Shown in pieces: positions 40,601 to 49,600 of a stretch of DNA of 64,000 nt. Position numbers and translations under genes: made by a program. The notes under the pieces were generated by a model that was not told where the DNA came from, ran no database searches, and worked only from the letters and a program-made list of their open reading frames with translations. The number at the start of each line of letters is the position of its first letter. The stretch's first letter is position 1. The stretch is from a virus: the IMG/VR virus record IMGVR_UViG_3300047564_005910, positions 1 through 64,000 of that record; one strand, given 5' to 3'.

Positions 40601-40821
40601 GTAGCTTCTTTATTTACCTCTCTTACCGGAACTGGTAATTGATCTGTTGCAACTACAACAGGTACTGACGAGGCTGCTACTGTAGGTCCTAAATCTAGAG
40701 GTGTACCCCCGATTGTGCGTACTGTTATTTTCTTTGTTACGCCATTATTAACAATAGGTAGTAAATCTGCAGGGTCTAAGCCTTCAGCCGTTGGTAAAAG
40801 AGAGATAGGTAGATCAGCCAT
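37699..40821 (-). CDS. Large tail fibre-like protein, paralogue of the 1992-aa protein
   Basis: The 1040-residue product begins LPISLLPTAEGLDPADLLPIVNNGVTKKITV, a typical phage-fibre N-terminal attachment segment ("x-L-x-x-A-D-L-x-P-V-x-x-G-x-T-K-K"). Residues about 90-560 match the N-terminal region of the downstream 1992-residue protein, including YKIEYSWYGAVGAQFLAYV at about residue 447. Residues about 560-1040 hold further beta-rich repeats ending in GGGSMTWEEQ, also matched by TWREQ at the end of the longer protein. It likely arose by duplication and serves as a fibre or spike. An AATAAATA box lies 9 nt before its ATG. Confidence 0.7.
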   Translation of the reverse strand: MADLPISLLPTAEGLDPADLLPIVNNGVTKKITVRTIGGTPLDLGPTVAASSVPVVVATDQLPVPVREVNKEATQVSLSLLGIPRSEVALGIFGDVNTYDVNPLEWTSYPQITGNLANVWGVKHLSAESAAQISCPLGFYEPGRGILYFSRLTSKRYFRYQPGRVSSGTFGVRLDTSLEGAPAGLSKATTIDDTDAGGEGVSITVYNRNSTCKKWGCFDNLNGYYFEARGDGNRDNFLVVRRTNSIPPNPIYARPGQWSPDVVTGSHPNAQTARLYAGIAGEHAIIVRDKLVLFHAALFDTTMLATSADQNQSPPNITYIMPYVGYETGQELPPPDLVAFYDYHWKNFGSTSVGRTRWDQFLQDLYYAWAPFDNGSGVANKPIAVKKEYANVYEYRVPRSCFNFDNMNGESNLRRWSDYFDGNVTGQVVQEDGQDVYVQSVKNLDFTKVTMYKIEYSWYGAVGAQFLAYVPVSNSLARWVRIHHLRVSNQIGSPSLGNPTLPFTYLNIGGAGNIEDGDKIVQRVNKYGASYLIDGGDKGTVNINTVATDNEKRIYPDRQVLTVNTLSANEVNNGIVDLNNLQNNEVVNFLSGVEVRPIEGTTGFETRGIFSSWHIGARLYGTDINGNQVYPGVSISDISHDGRLAFITENKPVGVSAVSVQLTAVTGRGTPVLGIRVKNQINNIRNRSQVYPTRLSFGTSKPVLLQLVKNPYFASLSGIASPSNLLPAFIWHTSQISVDGTTPARSLTVNATNPGPGLQAGIDYHSSWNYITQGGTQYGPYAYSIPPLTARAWKEGLSRFDLVNKWTAAFEIPASTEEVLFSTVVYFNRNNCVIPLIRENLGKAVLGSFYGIKGILKLKSFGCEDLSSEADVLEDNYQLIGGIPMFNATFSFRRLAAGNPKTVNGCNDESDYDGVGQTGVRRTLKRGAFIPELPMRGDSEIIYNASTAAWQEDRPLIAVEEDIYEQRTPVPATGEVLASFNVATGGVDLDLSPYFGFDKQYLSFPLVEGGDPDMLFLTARALDGKDTIAVGGGSMTWEEQ

Positions 40822-40830
40822 GTTGTATTA

Positions 40831-40838
40831 TATTTATT
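40831..40838 (-). promoter_or_regulatory. Late-promoter-like octamer AATAAATA
   Basis: Lies 9 nt before the minus-strand ATG at 40821. Confidence 0.45.
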
Positions 40839-40846
40839 TAAATTAT

Positions 40847-43800
40847 TTATTGCTCAACTTCAATAAAGTGACCATCATCTAAATTATAATTATCATAATA
40901 GTCGGTAATAAACGACTCTTGTAACATATAATCATTGTTTTCTTGTAATAGTACTACGTTTTCGTAAGGAAGTATTACTTCAATATCGTCTAGCTCAAAA
41001 GTAGGTTTTTGTTTTAGATATATGTTAATCATAACTCCGTAAACAGTTTTAACAATTTTTTTAGCAAACGGTTTAAAGTTTTTTGCTAACTGAGGCTGAG
41101 CATCAACAATTAATGTAAGTACAGCTGTTTTAGAATCATTATTATAAGCAAACGCTGTAGATGTAATATTTGTTATATACAAGTTTTTAAGAGCTTGAAA
41201 CTGAGTTAGGTTAGTATCTTTTAACGGGTAAACCCGCTTGTAAGTAAAGTCTATTAAGTTGAAAGCGTATAGTATTGGAGTAAAACCTTGATATACTTCT
41301 CCGTCATAATATGGCAGTATATAACTAAAATAAATTTGTTGTTCATTAGGTTCAAGCCAAGAACCTATGTATCGATAATCGCTAAATGTGTGTAATATTG
41401 CGTGTTTTGATTTAGCAATGTTATAAACAGGTACTGGGTCAAACCCTATTAGAAATGGTTTTGAGTCACTGTTAATCCCGTAAATTAAATTGTAATCATA
41501 AGCTTGTGGTATATTAACACCAGAGACAACAAATGTCTTTGAGTTAAAAACGTCCGTAACAACATAGTCTAAATCGGGTAGTATGCCGTTTGTTTTAAAG
41601 AGTTTAAATTTAGAGTTTTTCTTTAAAAAGTGATCTGTAATTGTAGTGAATGTTGCAGAGTAGATGTACGTGTGTTTATATTTTTCATCGTTATATGCAT
41701 CAAAATCGGCTTCTCCGTCTCCCCAGACAATGGTAACCGGTGCACTGTTATTGGTTTTAATACTAACCCCGGAAAGTACTCCTTCAGGAGGCATGTTGTG
41801 GCTAAGAACGGGTATTGAGAATTCATGAGCTGAAGATGAAGTAGTACCAGCGAATTTCGTCGAGTAACCATCTCCCCAGAAAATTTCAGTTTCCATTCCC
41901 GATAGTGTATCAACTGTTAGCTTATTAATAGAGGCAGGGGTATTATGTTTTAGTGTCCAGTATGTAACATAATCTCCGTACTTATCTATAAGCATATTTG
42001 TAATAGATATTTTGTTAACTATACGTGGTGGGAATTCAACGTTTTGTAAAAGTAGCCCTGTAGGTATCGAAGTTGGTACTTCAATTTGCAATGCACCGTT
42101 TTCTTTTTCGTAGTCTATAAAGTTAGAATCTTCGAGTATATTCTTAAAGACGCCTTTTTCATAATCATAATCTAGACGTAACAATATCATTCCTCCCTTC
42201 ATTAAGAGGAACAAAACATCATAAAAAACTTCAATGTCTTGTATTTCGTTGCTAGTTAGATATTTGTGTAGAGTTGTATATTTGAAATTATCATATATAG
42301 ACGATAACATAAACGACGCAGTTTTTACATCGTCACCCAGATTTTTTACCCATACAGACCCTTCAACAATTTTTTGTTCTTTTAACGAACTGGTAATATT
42401 TGGTTTATAAAGACTGTATTGATTTCCGTAAATGTCAGTTGTCCATTTATATAGAATGTTATCGTCAAGGTAGCCTATTTGATTTGTCTTCCAGTAATCT
42501 GTATTAATAAGCCCTCGAAAATCTGGTTTAAAGTTTTTCGAAACTACCCATGTATCATTTTTTGGGCCGTTCCAGGGGGATTGTCTTGTTTTTGTAGTTG
42601 TAACCCCGGTGTTAGAAACTCGGGATGATTCTTCTTTGGCCTGATAACCTAAGAATTTCGGATATGTTTTTGTTATTTCAGGACTTGTTAAACTAGTTGA
42701 AACGTACGGAGCTTCTTTAAGCCAACTACTATTTGTTGTATCATAGACATAACCACCACTGAGTGTTTCTTTTGATAGGCCACGGCTTGCAATACCGTAA
42801 CTATTACTAAAGTTTGATGCAGAAATATTTGGAGCTTCAAACGTGTTTATTGGTTTTGTTTTTATGTTGTTTGTGGCATATTTGAGTAAGCCGAGATTTT
42901 TATAGGTAAAATAACCTCCAAGATCTTCGTGAGAAAAAAGAGAATTAATATTATTAATGCTTGCGATCGTGGGGTAGTGAGCATTAGTTAAGTTAGCGTA
43001 ATCAAAATCAGGTGTAAAGGGAGTACCGGTAATTGCGTTAACATTGCTACCAGAAACGTATAAGAAGTTAGGATTAATAGTACTGAGTGTAAAATTAATA
43101 GATAAGTCTGTTTTAGACGTAAAAAATACATATTTTACCATCTCCCCGGCGTTTGTTTGTTCGATTACCATGTCTGATATACATGGGGTAGGGTATGTAG
43201 TTGTAGCTTTTGTTAGATAATCACTATAGTTAGTATTTTCAGTTATTGGTATATTTTTATCTACAACAATGTTTATTTTTTTCCATTTTTTAGAATTGTC
43301 TGTTAAGTTGTAATAGATTGGTTGTATCCAGTTTATAATATTGTTACCAGCGTTAGTGTATGAAATTTCTTGACCCCCGTAGATATAATCGTTTGCTGGT
43401 CGCGGTTGAGAATAAAAATTATATTCATCTACAAATTCAAATTCATTATTTTGAACAAGTAAGCCGTTAGCAGGGGCTGTTTTTACCCAAAACGGTTTCA
43501 TGTGAGGGGCTGAGCTTAACGGTCTATATGCACAAATATCCCATCCGGAAACGGGTACATTTAACATAAAGTTTGCTTTAGGGTATTCTCTAACTGCGTC
43601 GACTTTTGTTTCTCGTTGCAACGGAATACATGTAACAGCAGGGCATGCTGGTGTAAAGGTAACTGTACCATAGCTGCTTCCCGCATAATGTCTTATTGTA
43701 AGACTCTGTATTGAGTATTTACCGGTTGTTACCGGCACAAAAGGTAATGTTACACCATAGTTTGCAGGGATTTGCCCTGGGGGAGATGTATAATTAAAAA

Positions 43801-46645
43801 TTGTTGGACCTGTATAATCAGATGGTGGTTCAGTTAATCTTATTTGCCAATCAACACCTGAAATTCTAAAATATTGAATACTATTTAAATTTTGGCGTTG
43901 ACCGGTATATACAGCTACATTCGGTTCATTAGGAATTAAAAAGTTAACCAACTCATCAGGGGTTACATAATCGTAATCGCTCCATATAGTGTTTGACACC
44001 TTTGTAGCCGTTGGCGAGTCGGTAAATACTGATGATACTTGTCTATATGTTACACTGTAACTATTTTTATGATCGTATATATAAAACTCACCGGGGCTAA
44101 AAACCATATCAGAAGTAAGATTTGTAGTTCTCCAAGTACCATCTGCAGATAACACAGCTTTAATCCATATAGAGTCAGCTCCTATATCACCTTGACGGTA
44201 CTTTGCAACATAATACGGTAGTTGTAAATTTATATCTTCTGGGCTTCTTTTTAGATTATTTCTAAAATAATAGTAACGGGCACCGGCACTTAAGGCCATA
44301 GTTGAAGGTTCCCCACCAAAATTAACCCACTTACCGTAACTCCATCCTACATCATCGTTATTAGGGGTTAACTGATACCAGGCAAAATTATTAAGCCCGT
44401 AATCTCGTATACTACTCATTACAGCAAATAGAGAAGGGCCCTGTATATAGTAATATTTTTCTTTCTTATCGACATCCAGTAAGTCTGCAGAAATTGTTCT
44501 ATAGAACGGCACAAAAAGACTACTAAGAGCACTTAACCCTTCATGATCTGTACCATACATTTGCGGGTACGTTAATAACCATTCAGCTAAATTAAACTTT
44601 GACGGAAAACCGCTTTCAGCTCCTGCTGCAGAAAAGTATCTATCATCAAGAACAATAAAATCCGCGCTACTATTATAATCAGTAAATTTTTGCCCGGGGT
44701 GACCAAACGGTGAAAAATTTACAGCTTTACAATTACAGGCATTAAAAGGAGTTAAAGTGTTTTTAGAAGATTTTAAAACAGAAATCTCGTAGAGTTTTTC
44801 TTTACGGTCAAGTTGAAGATATTCACAATCTAGAGAATGTTCTATGGTTTTAAAAACAGAAGAAAGCGGTACAGCTGTTATAGCTGCAACAGAATTCCAA
44901 ATAAATGGTGTATAGTCCCCTGCGTTAAAGCGGGCTGTAAAACTAGGTTGCTGAGGGCCGTCAGCTTTACTGTATTTTGTATAATCTGTTTGGTAGTCAC
45001 TTAAGTTTTTTGAGGAAAGCCATGCAACCTCTGTAGCTTCTTCTGTTGTAGCTTGCGGGTATGGTATTTTGTAGATAACATCCCCTTTTTTAAATTCAGT
45101 AGCAGCAGTTGCATATGGTATTTTTATCTCGTTTAATAGTCGCGGTGTACACCAGTTGTCTGTTATCGTAAAAGGTATAGTTTCTTTTTCAATATCTTCA
45201 TCTGTAAACTTAAAAATCGGCCAATATATTCTATTTTCTCCACCTACAATAGATAAATCAGTTTTATTACCGGCGTAATACCAATATTCTTGATGAGAAT
45301 TTACGGCGCTGCTTTGGGTGTTTAATAATATTTTATCTGATTCAGAATACTGCTCTGTAGCATTAGCTCTAAAAACGTTTATGTCTTGTATATATAACGG
45401 GTCAAATGATGTTGTTGTGGGAGTGTAGCTCCAGTATTGTTTTAATATCTCTGTTTTTTCTTCAGGTTCAAGTGTTGTAAAAATCAACGAATTTTCTACC
45501 AAACTAGGACCAGTCCAAGGTAGTCCTTCACCGATTAAACCAAAGCCAGGGTATGGAAACTTGAATTTTACTTGCTTACCAACAGGTAAGTTTGTTACCA
45601 TGTATGTTTGTAATTTCTTTTGAGAAGATTCTTCAAGCCATGCCCCTTCAATATCTAATTTTGTGACCTTATAAATTTTATCAACAAAAGGAAACCGTAG
45701 GGTAGGTGTTGTGGGGGCTGATAAAAAGTCGCTCTCGTTTAGTTTTACCGGGGCAGTTATTATTTCATAGTTTGGATTTATATTATCAAAACTTGTTGTC
45801 CAATAAAAAAGTGTGCTACCGGGCTTAAAGTCTAAAGTTTGATTAGTTGTTGTTACTGCTTTTTGACTTGCTTCTTTAATAACATCAACAATAAATGTTG
45901 AAGAACCGGAAAACTTTTTCTTTCGTACAGAATTTACTAATTCTGTAAAAAATGTCGTATTTACCCCTGTACTATAAAGCCAGTTGAGATCGTTTATATC
46001 TATATTTTTACTATTAAAAAATTCTTGAGTTTTACTGGAAGTTAAATCAAAATAATTAGTAATGGGTTGATTTGGGGAAATATCAAAGTAGTTATGGGTA
46101 TCGTAAAGCTCTTCTACACTTACTTTAAAACGATTCGATATTGCACTTAATTGTGGTATCTGATTATAAAAGTATGTTCCTGCTACATTAACAGCATAAT
46201 TCTTTTTTGTAAAAGCAGTTAAAATATAACCGTAAAGTATATTTTCTAACCCTTTGTTCGTGCCTGCTACTTCAGATTTAGTCTTAATACCTTTAAGCTC
46301 TTCTCTCTGTTCGGTAAAAAAGACTGCAATATCTTTTAATTTACGACTAAAATAAGGTATAGAAAGTATAAGCTCGTCTTCGCTATCAAGATCTATAGTA
46401 GAATACCATTTTTCAGTTTCTTCATCTGAAAAGAAAACCTGTATTTTTGAAAGTAGGTCAAGATATTCTTGACGTAAAACGTACAAACCGTCAGTAACGA
46501 GTTTTGTTGTCTTATTACTCTCATACCATTCTTTTACGTAGCGATTATATAGATAAAAGCTTTGTTTGGTGTTTACATTAGGATTATAAAGTAACCACTC
46601 TTTATAAGGCAAAGGTATGTTTTTTTTATGTGTTATAGGTTCCAT
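40847..46645 (-). CDS. Giant virion protein (1932 aa) with PKD-like segments
   Basis: The N-terminal 250 residues are helical and charged, with no beta repeats (PLPYKEWLLYNPNVNTKQSFYLY, SDEEKYW-type acidic runs), and may anchor the protein in the baseplate. The middle is beta-rich without a recognised domain. Residues about 1580-1680 contain two PKD-like strands with WGDG signatures (EIFWGDGYSTKF, TIVWGDGEADFD and KHTYIYSATF). It lies 12 nt downstream of a gp7-like candidate, so it may be a wedge-associated protein (position of T4 gp8) or a long fibre. Assignment beyond virion protein is inference. Confidence 0.6.
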   Translation of the reverse strand: MEPITHKKNIPLPYKEWLLYNPNVNTKQSFYLYNRYVKEWYESNKTTKLVTDGLYVLRQEYLDLLSKIQVFFSDEETEKWYSTIDLDSEDELILSIPYFSRKLKDIAVFFTEQREELKGIKTKSEVAGTNKGLENILYGYILTAFTKKNYAVNVAGTYFYNQIPQLSAISNRFKVSVEELYDTHNYFDISPNQPITNYFDLTSSKTQEFFNSKNIDINDLNWLYSTGVNTTFFTELVNSVRKKKFSGSSTFIVDVIKEASQKAVTTTNQTLDFKPGSTLFYWTTSFDNINPNYEIITAPVKLNESDFLSAPTTPTLRFPFVDKIYKVTKLDIEGAWLEESSQKKLQTYMVTNLPVGKQVKFKFPYPGFGLIGEGLPWTGPSLVENSLIFTTLEPEEKTEILKQYWSYTPTTTSFDPLYIQDINVFRANATEQYSESDKILLNTQSSAVNSHQEYWYYAGNKTDLSIVGGENRIYWPIFKFTDEDIEKETIPFTITDNWCTPRLLNEIKIPYATAATEFKKGDVIYKIPYPQATTEEATEVAWLSSKNLSDYQTDYTKYSKADGPQQPSFTARFNAGDYTPFIWNSVAAITAVPLSSVFKTIEHSLDCEYLQLDRKEKLYEISVLKSSKNTLTPFNACNCKAVNFSPFGHPGQKFTDYNSSADFIVLDDRYFSAAGAESGFPSKFNLAEWLLTYPQMYGTDHEGLSALSSLFVPFYRTISADLLDVDKKEKYYYIQGPSLFAVMSSIRDYGLNNFAWYQLTPNNDDVGWSYGKWVNFGGEPSTMALSAGARYYYFRNNLKRSPEDINLQLPYYVAKYRQGDIGADSIWIKAVLSADGTWRTTNLTSDMVFSPGEFYIYDHKNSYSVTYRQVSSVFTDSPTATKVSNTIWSDYDYVTPDELVNFLIPNEPNVAVYTGQRQNLNSIQYFRISGVDWQIRLTEPPSDYTGPTIFNYTSPPGQIPANYGVTLPFVPVTTGKYSIQSLTIRHYAGSSYGTVTFTPACPAVTCIPLQRETKVDAVREYPKANFMLNVPVSGWDICAYRPLSSAPHMKPFWVKTAPANGLLVQNNEFEFVDEYNFYSQPRPANDYIYGGQEISYTNAGNNIINWIQPIYYNLTDNSKKWKKINIVVDKNIPITENTNYSDYLTKATTTYPTPCISDMVIEQTNAGEMVKYVFFTSKTDLSINFTLSTINPNFLYVSGSNVNAITGTPFTPDFDYANLTNAHYPTIASINNINSLFSHEDLGGYFTYKNLGLLKYATNNIKTKPINTFEAPNISASNFSNSYGIASRGLSKETLSGGYVYDTTNSSWLKEAPYVSTSLTSPEITKTYPKFLGYQAKEESSRVSNTGVTTTKTRQSPWNGPKNDTWVVSKNFKPDFRGLINTDYWKTNQIGYLDDNILYKWTTDIYGNQYSLYKPNITSSLKEQKIVEGSVWVKNLGDDVKTASFMLSSIYDNFKYTTLHKYLTSNEIQDIEVFYDVLFLLMKGGMILLRLDYDYEKGVFKNILEDSNFIDYEKENGALQIEVPTSIPTGLLLQNVEFPPRIVNKISITNMLIDKYGDYVTYWTLKHNTPASINKLTVDTLSGMETEIFWGDGYSTKFAGTTSSSAHEFSIPVLSHNMPPEGVLSGVSIKTNNSAPVTIVWGDGEADFDAYNDEKYKHTYIYSATFTTITDHFLKKNSKFKLFKTNGILPDLDYVVTDVFNSKTFVVSGVNIPQAYDYNLIYGINSDSKPFLIGFDPVPVYNIAKSKHAILHTFSDYRYIGSWLEPNEQQIYFSYILPYYDGEVYQGFTPILYAFNLIDFTYKRVYPLKDTNLTQFQALKNLYITNITSTAFAYNNDSKTAVLTLIVDAQPQLAKNFKPFAKKIVKTVYGVMINIYLKQKPTFELDDIEVILPYENVVLLQENNDYMLQESFITDYYDNYNLDDGHFIEVEQ

Positions 46646-46654
46646 GCCTTAAGA

Positions 46655-46662
46655 TATTTATG
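46655..46662 (-). promoter_or_regulatory. Late-promoter-like octamer CATAAATA
   Basis: Lies 9 nt before the minus-strand ATG at 46645 and overlaps the stop of the gene upstream. Confidence 0.45.
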
Positions 46663-49600
46663 TTAGTAAGTTTTTGGTTAAAACGTAGTTAAACATTTCT
46701 TCCACTACCCCTTCGTCTTTATACCAGTCATTAACTTGAGTACTAGACAATAAAACAGTAGAAGGATTGTTCCAATCTATAAACGTATTATTTAAATTAT
46801 TAGTGTTTGAATATGTAACTCTATATATTTCTAATACATCAAACATATAATCTTGCAATTGTGGTATTTTTAAAATGGAGTATGGTATTGGTGTGTCTGT
46901 AGATAAAAAGAAGCCTGCAGAATTTGTTGAAACAGGTACAATATAGGTAAATTGACTGCGTGTTATAGGTTCTTTAATAAGAAGTATTTCCCCTGCAGTA
47001 ACAAAAGAATACGTAGTATTAATAGGTTCTAAATAAGCTGTGCTTAATTCAGTGTTCTTTGCAGAATAACCAAAAAGTTTTTTAAACGGTATGGATACCG
47101 TATTTATTAATCTTTTAATTTCAGCGGGTAGTTTTAGTTTCGACAGACCTTGTTCAATTTCAACGTCCAGCATTTGACCTAAGCTGTATAAACCGTCTAT
47201 ATTGGCATAATCAATATCACTGTGATAACGGGTAAAGTTAGCAATTTTTTCGAATAATACTCTACCTATATTTTCTCTGCTATCGTCTACATTACCTAAA
47301 ATAGAACCAAAAAAGTCTTCAAACAGCACTGTATTTTGGTTTAAGATTTCAGGTAAAGCATATGACCTTATTTGTTCAGCGGCATCAAAACTTTCGTTTT
47401 TAACCCGGTAGTAGTGTTGATTTTGTAGTGGGTTTACGGTAAAGGTGTTACTTTGACCGGTGAGTAAGTACATCGATGTTTTTTCTACTTCAGGTATAAC
47501 GTATTTTTGGAACCAAACGTTACCTGTAGGATCTCCAAAGGATTGTGTAAGTCTATGACGTTCATTTAGAGAATTACGTAAATTCGCGTTATAGGATCTA
47601 TAGTTCTTTGTTAAATTAGGGGCATAAAATGTATATATTTTTTGTTTGTCGTTTGATACTAGCCAAATTCTGTTAAACATATCTACATGCAAACCTCTAA
47701 TGCCGTTATTGAAGACGTGCTCTTTATTAGTTGTGCTGTTAGGCTCTAATTCGGAACTTAGTATTTTAGTAACCGTAAAGATATAACCAGTATCTGTATC
47801 TATTTTCCATGTTTGGTAATAATCTGTAACAGGATCGAGGACTGTAAAATGGTTATAGTTATGTGTAAACCATATCTTATTTGTATTATCTGAAATAATA
47901 CTTTCGGGCCGTTCAAATTTTTTAGTGTAGTTTTTAACTAAATCGCCCGCAGAGTTAAAACAATATATACTGCCATAGTTGCCGGGTATAACCTGACGAA
48001 CACTTGTAATCGGGTCATTAATTGAACTAATCTGATTAGTAGTAAGGTCGTTTTCGCTAGCATAAAGCGGAGACGTAAAAAAGTTAGTAGATATATTTGT
48101 ACCGCTACTTGTTGTAATAGTATTGTACCGGTAGTTTGCATATTCGGTAAACGTATTTGCAAAACTATAAACGTTTTGAGTATAGTAATCAAAATTATAA
48201 ATTCTAAAAAATAGACCTGGTACATAACCGGGTATAATACTAGCGAGAGGTAAAGCCGATACAGGGTATGTTGCACTTCGAAGCTGTTCGTCTAAAGTTG
48301 CTGTAAATAAAATAAGTGCTCTGTTTCCCTCTAAATATACCACATCGTAACTAGGGTTCATGGCAGTAACTCTTTGTATTGTAGTAGCACTGTTAAGTGG
48401 GTTAGTAGTAATTGCTGAAGGTCTATTAACCCGGGTGGTCCCGTAACCTAAAGATTTTGGTAAGTAATTGTAAGCTTTTCTTTGTTGTGGTACTTCAATC
48501 ATTATTCTAGTACCTGCGGTAATATAATCTGTTTCAGTGTTGTATAGACCGGGCCAATACCTATTAATGTATGAAGGTATTGTCATTATTATGTTAGCAG
48601 TAATTGGCGGTATTATGCTTTGGGTTTCAAGAGAAGTAACTACATTAATACCAGAAACAGGTATATGAGCTACAAAGGTAGACAAGAACGGTGTTGTAAT
48701 AGATGATAATCTCATTATTTCAAACCTATAATCTACCCCGCGAGCAGTTATATCAGGCATTATAGAACTGAGAGAGCTAACTGGTGATGTACGAGCTGAA
48801 TACGATACAGAAAATGTATAATTCGTTTTTAAAGACTCCCCGTTAAACGCTTCTCGGTTCCAAGTTTTTGGATACATACCAGCTGGGTAAATTTCTCTTT
48901 CTACTACCCAGTTTGTTAAACCTACAAATCTTGTATCTCTCCATCTTAAGGGGGCATTTTTACTAGGACGTAAATTAAACCAGTCCCAATAATGACCGTA
49001 ACGATCTTGAGACGGTTTTATTAAGTATGGTGTAACGGCTACTGTTAACCAAACGTTATCTTTTCTATCAATATAGATAGAAGTAGGATTATAAATTGTT
49101 GGTAAAATAATAGTTGAAAGTAGACTACCCGTTGAACTGTACTTACGAAGCTCATTATATAGGTATTCTGTATGGGTACTCCAAATATTATTTTGGCTGT
49201 CCGTATCAATTAAAGAGTAAACTGATAAGTTTCTTTCTTTAAGTGGTTCGCTAACAGGTGGTGCGTCTTTATTAATAGAGGTATGTGCCGTTCTAAATAA
49301 AATGTCTCCATCTCTGTTAAGTTTTATAAGTCTTAGTTCATCATAAAAACTTACCCAAACATCTCTATTTTTATCAAGTTTTACCTGTAAGGGAGCACTA
49401 CGATCAAACGGTCGTTTATTCTTGTTAAGATATCTAGGATCCGTATCAAAGTATGACATTAGGCTTATAGCTGTTAGCACTTGATGATCTTTGTTAAGAC
49501 GATATATATTATTTGTGTCTGGATCTGCAACCCAATAAATTCGATCGACGGGGTCATACGCAACACTATGAGGGGTATTTAGGGTAGGGTATGCTGTTGT

